This document shows positions 9,554-18,216 of a stretch of 64,000 nt of DNA, in pieces (the first letter of the stretch is position 1; every line of letters begins with the position of its first letter). Origin of the DNA: Umezawaea endophytica (GTDB lineage: Bacteria; Actinomycetota; Actinomycetes; Mycobacteriales; Pseudonocardiaceae); the NCBI RefSeq assembly GCF_025061645.1, contig NZ_JANYMP010000015.1, positions 156,417-220,416 of the forward strand. The letters are read 5' to 3'. Under the pieces are notes generated by a model. It worked only from the letters and a program-made list of their open reading frames with translations. It ran no database searches and was not told where the DNA came from. A program made the position numbers and the translations under genes.

Positions 9554-10171
9554 CTAATCCCCCACCAGCGCCAGCAGGCGGTCCCGCGGACCCCGTTCCA
9601 CGGTCGGCGACGGCCGGTGCCACACCGGGTAGACGCCCCGGCCGCGGGGGAACGCCCCTGGTGTGGCCGAGTGCATGTCCACCCGCAGCGGGTTCACCGG
9701 GCCGGCTTCCGCGCCCGCGCACTGGGCCCACCAGACCGCCGACGTGTAGACCACCGGGTACCGACCGGTCCACTCCAGGTAGGTGTCGGCGAAGTCCAGC
9801 ACCCAGTCGGACAGCGCGGCCCTCGTCAACCCGTAGCAGGCCTTGCCGTACGGGTTGAACTCCAGGTTCAGCGCGCCGGGCAGGGTCATGCCGTCGGCTT
9901 TCCAGGCCCCGCCGTTGTCCACGAAGAACTCGGCCTGGTCGGCGCCGCTCGACCGGTCCGGCAGCGCGAAGTGGTACGCGCCGCGGATCAGGCCGACGTC
10001 GAACGACTCGGCGTACTGGACGCCGAAACCGGGGTTCACGTGGTCGACGCCCTCGGTCGCGAGCACGTACGCGAACCTCTTGCCCTGCTGCCAGTGGCTC
10101 GTCCAGTCGGCCTCGGTCGGACCCTGCGCGCTCACGTCGACGCCGGACACCGCGTCGTCCCCCTGCCTCAT
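9554..10171 (-). CDS. Degenerate GH25-like protein, paralogue B
   Basis: This 205-residue protein is clearly related to its neighbours: it has GVDVSAQ, RFAYVLATEG, RGAYHFALPD and TLPGALNLEFNPYGK. The acidic Asp of the D-x-E pair is Asn here (LNLEFN). The conserved WQY strand and the final DxNxFNG motif of paralogues A and C are missing. There is no signal peptide. It begins 9 bases after the stop of paralogue C with no Shine-Dalgarno, so translation would depend on coupling. It is probably a decaying duplicate or a non-catalytic glycan-binding form. Confidence 0.7.
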   Translation of the reverse strand: MRQGDDAVSGVDVSAQGPTEADWTSHWQQGKRFAYVLATEGVDHVNPGFGVQYAESFDVGLIRGAYHFALPDRSSGADQAEFFVDNGGAWKADGMTLPGALNLEFNPYGKACYGLTRAALSDWVLDFADTYLEWTGRYPVVYTSAVWWAQCAGAEAGPVNPLRVDMHSATPGAFPRGRGVYPVWHRPSPTVERGPRDRLLALVGD

Positions 10172-10180
10172 GGTCCGCGG

Positions 10181-11005
10181 TCAGCCCATCACCAGGCGGA
10201 CGAGCTGGTCGGCGTCGCCGTTGAACAGGTTCTGGTCGCCGGGGAACAGCCCGGCCGCCTCCCACTGCCAGATTGTCTGGTAGTCCCAGCCGACCGGCAG
10301 CGGGCCCAGTTCCTCGGCGTAGTGCGCGACCCACAGCGGGTTCGTCAGGCCGAAGTGGACGGTGCCGCCGACGCACCTGTTCCACCAGCTCGTCGACGTG
10401 TAGATCGTCGGGTACCGCTGGGTGCGTTCGAGCACCCGGTTGCTGAAGTCCAGCACCCACCGGGTCATCGCCGCCTGGTCGAGGCCGTAGCAGGTCTCGC
10501 CGTACGGGTTGTACTCCATGTCCATCGCGCCCGGCAGCGTCTTGCCGTCCACCGACCAGCCGCCGCCGTTGGACACGAAGAAGTCCGCCTGCTCGGTCCC
10601 ACCGGACCGGTCCGGCAGCGCGAAGTGGTACGCGCCGCGGACCATCCCGATGTCGTAGGAGCCGTTGTACTGCTGGGTGAACTTCGGGTTCCGGTACCCG
10701 GTGCCCTCGGTCGCCTTGACGTAGGCGAACCGGGCGCCGTCGGCCCAGGACTGCTCCCAGTCCACGTCGCCCTGGTGGCTGCTCACGTCCATGCCCGGCA
10801 CCTCGCCGAACGGCGCGAGCGAGCGGGCGGTCCTCGTCGTGCCCTCGTGCTTGGCGATCTGCGAGCCCGCGAAGTGCTCGGCGGACCCCTCGGGCAGCGG
10901 TGCGGCGGTCGTGCTCGGCGCGGGCGCGGCGGCGAGCGCGCCCGCCGCCGCGGTGATGACGCCGAGCCGGGCGGTCCAGGCGCGGAGTCGGGATCGGATG
11001 GCCAC
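10181..11005 (-). CDS. Secreted GH25 muramidase, paralogue C
   Basis: This 274-residue protein has an Arg-rich N-terminus and a hydrophobic Ala-rich signal peptide, cut near residue 35 (AAPLPEG). A linker with GSQIAKHEG and a full GH25 barrel follow: PGMDVSSHQGDVDW, AMDMEYNPYGE, TSTSWWNRCV, IWQW and GDQNLFNG. All acidic residues expected for GH25 activity are present. It is the first gene of the three-gene cluster and the only one with a clear export signal. Its likely role is cell-wall remodelling or lysis of competitors. Confidence 0.92.
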   Translation of the reverse strand: MAIRSRLRAWTARLGVITAAAGALAAAPAPSTTAAPLPEGSAEHFAGSQIAKHEGTTRTARSLAPFGEVPGMDVSSHQGDVDWEQSWADGARFAYVKATEGTGYRNPKFTQQYNGSYDIGMVRGAYHFALPDRSGGTEQADFFVSNGGGWSVDGKTLPGAMDMEYNPYGETCYGLDQAAMTRWVLDFSNRVLERTQRYPTIYTSTSWWNRCVGGTVHFGLTNPLWVAHYAEELGPLPVGWDYQTIWQWEAAGLFPGDQNLFNGDADQLVRLVMG

Positions 11006-11034
11006 GGGACGCCCCCATTCGGTCGCAGATCATG

Positions 11035-11070
11035 GGCCGTACGGCCTAGATCCTCCGCCCGAATCGGGCG
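11035..11070. promoter_or_regulatory. Two palindromes upstream of the GH25 cluster
   Basis: A perfect 12-bp palindrome GGCCGTACGGCC (11035-11046) is followed ten bases later by CGCCCGA/TCGGGCG arms (11056-11062 and 11064-11070) around one base. They lie 30-65 bases upstream of the first GH25 start and could be operators. The binding protein is unknown. Confidence 0.35.
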
Positions 11071-11132
11071 AACCGCACCCGATGATCACCCGAGTGGACC
11101 AGTCGAAGCGCACGTTCGGGGACGGCCCGCGC

Positions 11133-11987
11133 CTAGTCCAGGCGTGCGAACTCGGCGTCGGTCAACTCCACGTGGGTGGCCTCGGCCGAGCTGCGGATGC
11201 TCTCCGGCCGCGACGCGCCGGGGATCGGGATGACGACCGGCGCCTTGGCCAGCATCCAGGCGAGGCACACCTGCTGCGGGCTCGCGCCGTGCGCCTCGGC
11301 GACCTCGGCGAACGCCGTGTTCCGGTCGCCCAGTTCGCCCGCCTTGCCGATGCCGCCCAGCGGGCTCCACGGCAGGAACGCGATGCCCAGCTCGGCGCAC
11401 AGCTCCAGCTCGGGTTCGCTCGACCGGAACGACGGGGAGAACTGGTTCTGCACGGCGGCGAGCCTGCCGCCGAGGACCTCATTGGCGAGCTCGATCTCGG
11501 CGGGGTTGAAGTTCGAGATGCCTGCCTGCTTGATCTTGCCCGCGTCGAGCAGCTCTGCCACCGCGCCGAACGAGTCGGCGATCGGGACGGTCGGGTCGGG
11601 CCGGTGGAACTGGTAGAGGTCGATCGCCTCGACGCCGAGCCGCTTGAGCGACGCGTCGCACGCCGACCGCAGGTACTCGGGGCTGCCGTTGAGGCCCCAG
11701 CCGCCGCCCGCGACCCTGGTGTGGCCGCCCTTCGTGGCCACGAGGACGCCGTCGGCCGCCGAGCCGAGGCTGCGAAGGGCTTCGGCGATCAGCTCCTCGT
11801 TGTGGCCGAAGTCCTGGTCGTCGAACGAGTAGGCGTCCGCGGTGTCGATCAGCGTCACGCCCGCCTCGACGGCGGCGCGGACCGTGCTCAGCGCTCGTTC
11901 GCGGTCGGGGCGGCCCTCGATGGACAGCGGCATGCCGCCGAGTCCGATCGCGCTGACCTCGACGTCGCCGATCCGGCGGGTGCGCAT
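11133..11987 (-). CDS. Aldo/keto reductase
   Basis: This 284-residue NADPH-dependent AKR of the TIM-barrel fold reduces an unknown carbonyl substrate. The catalytic tetrad is visible: Asp in LIDTAD, Tyr in AYSF, Lys in VATKGG, and His in QFHRPDP. The cofactor-binding end reads IPIPGASRPESI, and GISNF is also present. The length is in the normal range. It diverges from the LysR gene with 103 bases between starts, a classic regulator-target arrangement. Confidence 0.92.
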   Translation of the reverse strand: MRTRRIGDVEVSAIGLGGMPLSIEGRPDRERALSTVRAAVEAGVTLIDTADAYSFDDQDFGHNEELIAEALRSLGSAADGVLVATKGGHTRVAGGGWGLNGSPEYLRSACDASLKRLGVEAIDLYQFHRPDPTVPIADSFGAVAELLDAGKIKQAGISNFNPAEIELANEVLGGRLAAVQNQFSPSFRSSEPELELCAELGIAFLPWSPLGGIGKAGELGDRNTAFAEVAEAHGASPQQVCLAWMLAKAPVVIPIPGASRPESIRSSAEATHVELTDAEFARLD

Positions 11988-12090
11988 CAGGTGTACCTCC
12001 TGGGAGAAGTGGTGCCCCGAGTCTGCGCCGGAAGTATTAAGCTGTCCAACAGAACAGGCTGATGATATTCAGCAGTTTGGGTGATTAATC
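11988..12090. promoter_or_regulatory. Divergent AKR/LysR control region
   Basis: This A+T-richer gap contains a GCTGA/TCAGC inverted repeat around 6 bases (12059-12074), just before the lysR start. A dyad of this size, next to its own gene, fits a LysR recognition site controlling both directions. It also holds the AKR ribosome site AGGAGG, seen on the plus strand as cctcct near 11997. Confidence 0.45.
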
Positions 12091-12948
12091 ATGGAACTTC
12101 GTCAGCTCGAGTACTTCGTGGCGGTGGCCGAGGAGTGCCACTTCACCAGGGCGGCCAAACGCGTGCACGTCGCCCAATCGGGTCTGTCCGCGTCCATCCG
12201 GTCGCTGGAGACCGAGCTGGGCGCGCCCCTGTTCGTCCGCAGCACCAGGCAGGTCGAGCTGACCGAGGCGGGCCGTGCGCTGCTGGTCGAGGCCCGCCGG
12301 GCGCTCGGCTCGGTCGACGCCGCCCGCGACGCCGTCGCCGCCGTCCAGGGCCTGTTGCGCGGGTCGCTGTCCGTCGGCAGCCTCCAGTGCCTGCACGTCG
12401 TCCACCTGCCCGCCGTGCTGGCCGCGTTCCACGACTCGCACCCCGGCGTGGAGATCCGGCTCCGCCAGGGAGGCACCGCGGACCTCGTCGAGGAGGTCCG
12501 GGCGGGCCGGATCGACGTGGCGTTCGTGACCCGCTCGCCCGACCGGGACGTGCGGATGGCCAGCCTCGCCAGCGAACCGCTGGTGCTGGCGTGCGCGCCG
12601 GACCACCCGCTGGCCGGGCGGACCTCCGTCGCGCTGCCGGAACTGGCGGGCGAGTCCTTCGTGGACTTCAACGCCGGGTGGGGGACGCGGGACGTCGTCG
12701 ACCGCACGCTCGCCGCGGCCGGGGTGGACCGGCGGGTCGGCGTGGAGGTCAACGACGTCCACTCACTGCTGGACTTCGTCGGGTTCGGACTCGGCGTCGC
12801 GCTCGTGCCGCAGTCGTTCTCGCTCAAGACGGAGCTGGTCCGGTTCGTCGGCCTGGACGGAGGTCCGGTCGCCGAGACCGTGGTCGTCACCGGTACGACC
12901 GTCAGCGCGGCCGCCAGGGCGCTGCTCGACCTGGTACGCCCCGGCTAG
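12091..12948 (+). CDS. LysR family transcriptional regulator
   Basis: This 285-residue regulator has an N-terminal winged helix (MELRQLEYFVAVAEE, then HFTRAAKRVHVAQSGLS, about residues 1-60). A C-terminal effector domain follows, with SLSVGSLQCLH, FVDFNAGWG and FGLGVALVP. It probably controls the divergent aldo/keto reductase in response to a small molecule. Its last 186 bases overlap, in antisense, the reading frame of the downstream pentapeptide-like gene. Confidence 0.93.
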   Translation: MELRQLEYFVAVAEECHFTRAAKRVHVAQSGLSASIRSLETELGAPLFVRSTRQVELTEAGRALLVEARRALGSVDAARDAVAAVQGLLRGSLSVGSLQCLHVVHLPAVLAAFHDSHPGVEIRLRQGGTADLVEEVRAGRIDVAFVTRSPDRDVRMASLASEPLVLACAPDHPLAGRTSVALPELAGESFVDFNAGWGTRDVVDRTLAAAGVDRRVGVEVNDVHSLLDFVGFGLGVALVPQSFSLKTELVRFVGLDGGPVAETVVVTGTTVSAAARALLDLVRPG

Positions 12949-13860
12949 CCGCCAGCCCTCCGGCGGGGCGATCCGCATGCCGGTGCCCGGCTCGACGGTC
13001 AGCTCGCCCCGCACCGGCTTGGGCAGGTCGGTGCTGAGGTGCAGGAACGTGTCCACGACGGCGCCGCGGACGTCGAACTCGTCGTGGAACGTGGTGTCCT
13101 GCAACGACAGGCCGCCGCCGAACCGGGCCGAGTTGGCGGACGCGCGGCCGTGGAACACCGCCCCGGAGAACAGCGCGGGCTTGGACGCCTCCACCTCGTT
13201 GACCATGGTGATGCCGTAGAAATTGGCGCGCCGGGCGGTGAGCCGCCCGATCCGCCGCCCGGACAGCCGGAAGTACTCCAGGCTCGCCCCGGTCAGGTCC
13301 AGGTGGTACGCGACCGGGTCCTCGTCCGCGCCCCACGGCAGCATGTCGGTGATCAGCCGCTGGGCCGTGCGCCGGACCTCGCGCTCCCGGTCGTCGCGCG
13401 CCAGTTCCTCGTCGTTCGGCGTCCTCGGCTCCTTGTCCGGGTCGCCGGAGTGGTTCGAGTAGCTCCTGTGGTGGAACGGCCGCCGCAGGTACGCGCACAG
13501 CACGTCCAGCACGGTCTGCTTGTACCGCGGCGACGACGCGGTGAGGCCCGCCAGCGCGTGCATCGCGCCGACCCGCACCTGGTCGGCGTCGTGGCCGAGC
13601 ATCTCCACCGACCGCGCGAACCGCTCGTCGGCGACCTTCTCGCTCTCCAGCTCGTGCCGCGCCTCCTCGGTGCGGCGCCTGCGGTCGTTGAGCCACAACG
13701 CGTACAGCGCCACGACCGCGCCACCCGCCAGCCCGCCGGTCTTGACCGCCTCGGCCTTGGACAGCTTCGGCTCCACCAGCAGCAGGACGACGACCGTCGC
13801 GGCGGTGACGGCGACGGCCGCCAGCACGCTCGCCAGCAGCATGAGTCGACCGCGCACCAT
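12763..13860 (-). CDS. Membrane-anchored pentapeptide-like protein, paralogue 2
   Basis: This 365-residue protein has an N-terminal transmembrane helix and a second hydrophobic segment (KTGGLAGGAVVALYALWLNDRR). An Arg/Glu-rich helix (about 60-90) and a HEAT-like stretch, GHDADQVRVGAMHALAGL, come next. The C-terminal half is pentapeptide-like (LTGASLEYFRLSGRRIGRL, ARRANFYGI). The ATG at 13860 overlaps the upstream stop by one base. The final 62 residues are low-complexity Arg/Glu/Asp and lie antisense to the end of lysR. The paralogue ends before this point, so the natural stop may have been lost. Confidence 0.7.
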   Translation of the reverse strand: MVRGRLMLLASVLAAVAVTAATVVVLLLVEPKLSKAEAVKTGGLAGGAVVALYALWLNDRRRRTEEARHELESEKVADERFARSVEMLGHDADQVRVGAMHALAGLTASSPRYKQTVLDVLCAYLRRPFHHRSYSNHSGDPDKEPRTPNDEELARDDREREVRRTAQRLITDMLPWGADEDPVAYHLDLTGASLEYFRLSGRRIGRLTARRANFYGITMVNEVEASKPALFSGAVFHGRASANSARFGGGLSLQDTTFHDEFDVRGAVVDTFLHLSTDLPKPVRGELTVEPGTGMRIAPPEGWRLAGAYQVEQRPGGRADGRTGDDHGLGDRTSVQADEPDQLRLERERLRHERDAESEPDEVQQ

Positions 13861-14966
13861 CAGCTCCTCACCAGGCCGGTGCCGTCGGGGCGCTGGTCGA
13901 CGACCCACCCGTCCGGCAGCCGGTTCTCGTGGTTCAGGGACACGACCATCGCGTTCGTGGTCGCCTCCTGCGGGACGGCGGTCCGCAGGTCGAGACCGCC
14001 GGTGAACTTGGTCCCGCTCATCTCGACCGGCTGGTCGAACACGGCCCCCTCGAAGGAGACCGGCCCGGAGAACTCGGTCCTGGTGAACTTCGCCGGTCCG
14101 TGGAAGCGGGTGTTCCGGAAGTCGACCCAGTCGTCGGTGGTGGCCACCTGGAACGACACCTTCCCGTGGAACACCATGTCGAGCAGGTGCAGCCGACCCT
14201 TGGTCGTGGACCCGCTGAGGAACACGTCGCCGTGCACGTGGGAGTGGTGCAGCGAGTTCGAGTAGTGGAACTCCGCGTCCCGCAGGATGAGCCGCCCGAT
14301 CTGCCGGTTCGTCAGCTCCAGGAACGCCAGCGTGGCCTTCGACAGGTCCACCTCGTAGTGCGGGGCGTCGACGACGCCCACCTCGGGCAGCAGGTCGGCG
14401 ATCAGCCGCTGGGCCGTGCGGCGCACCTGGAGCTCGGCCTCGTCGTGGTCGCCGTGCTCGTCGCCGAGCTCGAACGGCCGCCGCAGGTACGAGCAGACGA
14501 TGTCCAGCACGGTCTGCGTGTACTCGGTGCGCGACCGGGCCAGGCCCGCCAGCGCGTGCAGCGCGCCGACCCGCACCTGGTCGGTGTCGTGCCCGAGCAG
14601 TTCCACGGCACGGGCGAACCGCTCGTCGGCGACCCGCGACCGGTCGTGCTCGGCGCGCTGGTTCTCCAGGTCCTGGCGCTCCTTCTCGATCTCCTGGCGC
14701 GCCTCCTCGGTGCGCCGCTTGCGGTCGTTGAGCCACAGCGCGTAGAGCGCGATCACCGAGCCGCCCGCGAGGCCGCCGGTCTTGATCGCCTCGTTCTTGG
14801 CGGCGTTGGGGTCGACGACGAAGAGCCAGCCGCTGACCAGGAGGAACGCGCCTATGGCGCCGACGATCGTCGGGGCGAGCATGTTGCGCTTCCCGTTGTA
14901 CTTGACCACGGTCAACACCACCGCGACGGCGAGCACGACCGCTCCCGCGATCCAGAGGTACTTCAC
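13860..14966 (-). CDS. Membrane-anchored pentapeptide-like protein, paralogue 1
   Basis: This 368-residue protein begins with two transmembrane segments (about residues 3-22 and 33-52). A third hydrophobic stretch, IKTGGLAGGSVIALYALWLN, and a charged coiled-coil-like region (about 82-115) follow. Next come ELLGHDTDQVRVGALHALAGL and a pentapeptide-like right-handed helix (LSKATLAFLELTNRQIGRL, LRDAEFHYS, FTRTEFSGPVSFEGAVFDQ). The topology suggests a membrane tether presenting a solenoid to the cytosol. The function is unknown. It is co-translated with its paralogue. Confidence 0.78.
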   Translation of the reverse strand: MKYLWIAGAVVLAVAVVLTVVKYNGKRNMLAPTIVGAIGAFLLVSGWLFVVDPNAAKNEAIKTGGLAGGSVIALYALWLNDRKRRTEEARQEIEKERQDLENQRAEHDRSRVADERFARAVELLGHDTDQVRVGALHALAGLARSRTEYTQTVLDIVCSYLRRPFELGDEHGDHDEAELQVRRTAQRLIADLLPEVGVVDAPHYEVDLSKATLAFLELTNRQIGRLILRDAEFHYSNSLHHSHVHGDVFLSGSTTKGRLHLLDMVFHGKVSFQVATTDDWVDFRNTRFHGPAKFTRTEFSGPVSFEGAVFDQPVEMSGTKFTGGLDLRTAVPQEATTNAMVVSLNHENRLPDGWVVDQRPDGTGLVRS

Positions 14967-15094
14967 AAGTCCGGCATTCTCCAGTGCGGACGCCGTCGTT
15001 GTCCCCGGAACCGCGACCGTTCGTGCGGGCGGTGTGCCAACTCACCGCTGTGCACCATGATGGGGGACCATCGGTGTCGGCGAGGGGGGAGCAC

Positions 15095-15910
15095 GTGGTC
15101 GAGCGGCCGGGCTGGGCGTCGGGTGACATAGACCTGGAGCGTCCGAGCGTCGCCCGCATCTACGACTACTTCCTCGGGGGCGCGCACAACTTCGCGGCGG
15201 ACCGGGCCGTGGCGAACAGGACGCTGGAGGCCATGCCGGAGCTGCGCGGGGTGGTCCTGACCAACCGGGCGCTGCTGCGCCGGATGGTCCGCCACCTGCT
15301 GGACCTGGGGGTCCGCCAGTTCCTCGACCTCGGTTCCGGCATCCCGACCGCGGGCAACGTGCACGAGATCGCCCACCGGGTCGACCCCGCGGCGAAGGTC
15401 GTCTACGTGGACGTCGACGCGGTCGCCGTCGCGCACGGCAGGTCGCTCCTGCTGGAGGAGCCGAACGCGGTCGCGCTGCGGGCGGACGTCCGCGAGACGA
15501 AAACCGTGCTGGAGTCCGCAGAAGTGCGGTCGGTGCTGGACTTCGACCAGCCGGTCGCCATGCTGATGATCGCGCTGCTGCACTTCGTGCCGGACTCCGA
15601 CGAACCGTGCCGGATCATCTCCGAGTACCTCGACCCGCTGGTCCCCGGCAGCTACCTGGGGATCTCGCACTCCGGTTTCGAGGAGGGCGAGGAGGGCGAG
15701 GGCGCCGCCGAGGCGCGCAGGACGTACAGCTCACAGGTCGCGCAGATGACCCACCGCACCACCGGCGAGATCACGTCCCTGTTCGGAGACCTGGAGGTCC
15801 TGGACCCCGGAGTGGTCCGAATGCCCTACTGGCACCCGGAGTCCCCGGACGACGTCGACGAGGCCTCGGCGCGCTTCCCCGGCTTCGCCGCGCTGGCGCG
15901 CAAGCGGTAA
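15095..15910 (+). CDS. SAM-dependent methyltransferase family 19 (DUF574)
   Basis: This protein of about 271 residues has the actinobacterial DUF574 opening PSVARIYDYFLGGAHNFAADR and a Rossmann SAM site QFLDLGSGIPTAGNVHE. VVYVDVDAVAVAHG follows, along with LLHFVPD. The substrate is unknown. The family is common next to regulators in streptomycetes. I prefer the GTG at 15095, four bases after a GAGGGGGGA ribosome site. A GTG at 15074 with GGGGGA upstream is also possible. It is transcribed toward the GGDEF-EAL gene with 61 bases between them. Confidence 0.87.
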   Translation: MVERPGWASGDIDLERPSVARIYDYFLGGAHNFAADRAVANRTLEAMPELRGVVLTNRALLRRMVRHLLDLGVRQFLDLGSGIPTAGNVHEIAHRVDPAAKVVYVDVDAVAVAHGRSLLLEEPNAVALRADVRETKTVLESAEVRSVLDFDQPVAMLMIALLHFVPDSDEPCRIISEYLDPLVPGSYLGISHSGFEEGEEGEGAAEARRTYSSQVAQMTHRTTGEITSLFGDLEVLDPGVVRMPYWHPESPDDVDEASARFPGFAALARKR

Positions 15911-15971
15911 TGGTCGACTCCAGTGGGCAACCGGCCGTATCCTCTGCGTTTGTGGTGGCAGGCCGACGAAC

Positions 15972-18143
15972 ATGACGGAACGGGTTGACCAGCGGGTGCC
16001 CAGCAGCCGATCGGAACTGGACCCGGCCCTGGTGGCCGGGGCCGAAGCGTTCGCGCGCACGTGGGCCACGGCGGTGATCGGCAGCAGCTACGTGCCGATG
16101 ACCAGGGCCGAGGTGGCCGAGCACCTCCAGTCGCTGACGGAGGTGCTGGTCTCCGCGCTGTTCGCGAACCCGTTCCGCACCGCCCCCGGCTACGAGATCG
16201 GCTCGCGCCTGGTCGAGGCCCACTTCACCGGCACGGACACGCTGGGCCGGACCGTCCAGCTCCTCGGCGACGACCTGCTGACCGAACTCGGCATCGGCGT
16301 GGACAACCGCATGTCGTCCCGCCTGGCCGCACTCCAGGGCGCTCTCGCCGCCGGGTACGCGCGGGCGCTGCGCGAGCGGACGCTGGCCGAGCAGGAGGCC
16401 ATCCGGGCCGCCGTGCTCGACGCCCGCGACCAGGCCGAAGCGGCGCTGCGGGCCAGCGAGGCCCGGTTCCGCGCGATGTTCACCGAGGCCGCGATCGGCA
16501 TCGGCATCGCGGACATCGAAGGCCGGATCCTGGACGTGAACCAGGCGTTGCAGGACATGCTCGGGTTCAGCGTCGAGGAGATGCGGCAGTACAACATCCG
16601 CGACCTCATGCACCCGGAGGACAGCGGCAACGTCTGGCGGCTGTACGACCAGCTCATCGCGGGCGACTGCGACCACTACCGGGCCGAGAAGCGGTTCCAC
16701 CGGGCCGACGGCGAGCAGGTGTGGACGCACCTGACGCTGTCGCTGGTGCGCGACGACCACGGTGAGCCGCAGTACCAGGTGGCGATGATCGAGGACGTGA
16801 CCGACCGGCACCTGCTGCAGAACCGGCTGCGGTACCAGGCGCTGCACGACCCGTTGACCGGCTTGCCGAACCGGGCGCTGTTCCTGGAGCGGCTGGGGCG
16901 GGTGTTCGCGGCCGCGGCCGGGGTGCCCGGTCGGCGGGCCGGGCTCTGCTACCTGGACCTGGACGGGTTCAAGGTGATCAACGACAGCCTCGGGCACGAC
17001 ATCGGCGACCAGTTGCTGGTCGAGGTCGGGCGGCGGTTGGACCACTCGGTCTCCGGCGACGGGAAGCTCGTCGCGCGGATGGGCGGCGACGAGTTTGTGA
17101 TCCTGGTGGAGGGATCGGAGAGCACCCAGGACATCGTGAACGTCGCCGATCGGGTGCTGCACGAGCTGGAAGCCCCGATCAAGATCGGCGGGCACGAGCT
17201 GACGGTGTCGGCGAGCATCGGGATCGTGGAGCGGCCGTTGGAGGGGACGACGGCCGCCGACCTGATGCGGGACGCGGACATCACGCTGTACTGGGCCAAG
17301 GCCGACGGGAAGTCCCGGTGGGCGCTGTACAACCCGGAGCGGAACGCTCGGGAGGTCGCGCGGTTCACGTTGTCGGCGACGATGCCCGCGGCGTTGGAGC
17401 GGGACGAGTTCTACGTCGACTACCAGCCGTTGGTGCGGTTGGCGGATAGTCGGATCACCGGTGTCGAGGCGTTGGTGAGGTGGCAGCACCCGGAGTTCGG
17501 GAGGTTGGCGCCTGATCGGTTCATCGAGTTGGCCGAGGAGACCGGGCTGATCGTGCCGCTCGGGCGGTGGGTGCTGCGGAAGGCCTGTCAGGAGGGGCGG
17601 CGGTGGCTGGAGGAGTTCGGTGACTCGGCGCCGTTCGTGAGTGTGAACCTGGCTGTGCGGCAGAGTCGGGATCCCGAGTTGGTGCGGGATGTGAAGCGTA
17701 TTTTGGATGAGTGTGGGTTGCCGCCTCATCACTTGCAGTTGGAGTTGACGGAGAGCGCGATCATGGGGACCGCTGATGAGCCGTTGGAGGCTCTTCGGGC
17801 GTTGTCGGACATGGGCGTGCGGATTGCTATTGATGATTTTGGTACGGGGTATTCCAATCTTGCTTATTTGAAGCATTTGCCTGTGCATGAGTTGAAGATT
17901 GCCGGGTCGTTCATGGAGGGGCTGAGGGCGGCGGATGAGGAAGACGCCGTGGATGCTCAGATCGTGTCGACGTTGGTGCAGTTGGCTCATGCGTTGGGGC
18001 TTGGGGTTACTGCTGAAGGGGTGGAGACGCCTTCGCAGGCCAAGCGGTTGCATCGGATTGGGTGCGATACCGGGCAGGGGTGGTTCTTTGCTCGGCCTGG
18101 GCGGCCTGAGGATGTGGATCATTTGTTGCGTGGGGGGCTTTAG
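15972..18143 (+). CDS. PAS-GGDEF-EAL cyclic-di-GMP turnover protein
   Basis: This 723-residue protein carries an N-terminal helical sensor-like region (about 1-150) and a PAS domain (about 160-280). The GGDEF domain (about 285-450) has an intact GGDEF at 371-375, and the EAL domain begins near 470 with EAL at 499-501. Diguanylate cyclase function is plausible, and there is no RxxD inhibitory site at the usual place. The EAL domain keeps Asn558, Glu593, and Asp620-Asp621, but the usual LKID motif reads LKIA at 640-643. Phosphodiesterase activity is therefore uncertain. It has no transmembrane segment. Codon use shifts from C-ending to T/G-ending along the gene. Confidence 0.93.
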   Translation: MTERVDQRVPSSRSELDPALVAGAEAFARTWATAVIGSSYVPMTRAEVAEHLQSLTEVLVSALFANPFRTAPGYEIGSRLVEAHFTGTDTLGRTVQLLGDDLLTELGIGVDNRMSSRLAALQGALAAGYARALRERTLAEQEAIRAAVLDARDQAEAALRASEARFRAMFTEAAIGIGIADIEGRILDVNQALQDMLGFSVEEMRQYNIRDLMHPEDSGNVWRLYDQLIAGDCDHYRAEKRFHRADGEQVWTHLTLSLVRDDHGEPQYQVAMIEDVTDRHLLQNRLRYQALHDPLTGLPNRALFLERLGRVFAAAAGVPGRRAGLCYLDLDGFKVINDSLGHDIGDQLLVEVGRRLDHSVSGDGKLVARMGGDEFVILVEGSESTQDIVNVADRVLHELEAPIKIGGHELTVSASIGIVERPLEGTTAADLMRDADITLYWAKADGKSRWALYNPERNAREVARFTLSATMPAALERDEFYVDYQPLVRLADSRITGVEALVRWQHPEFGRLAPDRFIELAEETGLIVPLGRWVLRKACQEGRRWLEEFGDSAPFVSVNLAVRQSRDPELVRDVKRILDECGLPPHHLQLELTESAIMGTADEPLEALRALSDMGVRIAIDDFGTGYSNLAYLKHLPVHELKIAGSFMEGLRAADEEDAVDAQIVSTLVQLAHALGLGVTAEGVETPSQAKRLHRIGCDTGQGWFFARPGRPEDVDHLLRGGL

Positions 18144-18216
18144 GTTCGGGGCGGTGGGTCCGGTGGGGGGCGGGTTGCGTACCGGGCTCTTGGTGGTGGG
18201 GTGGCCGGCGTGCTGT

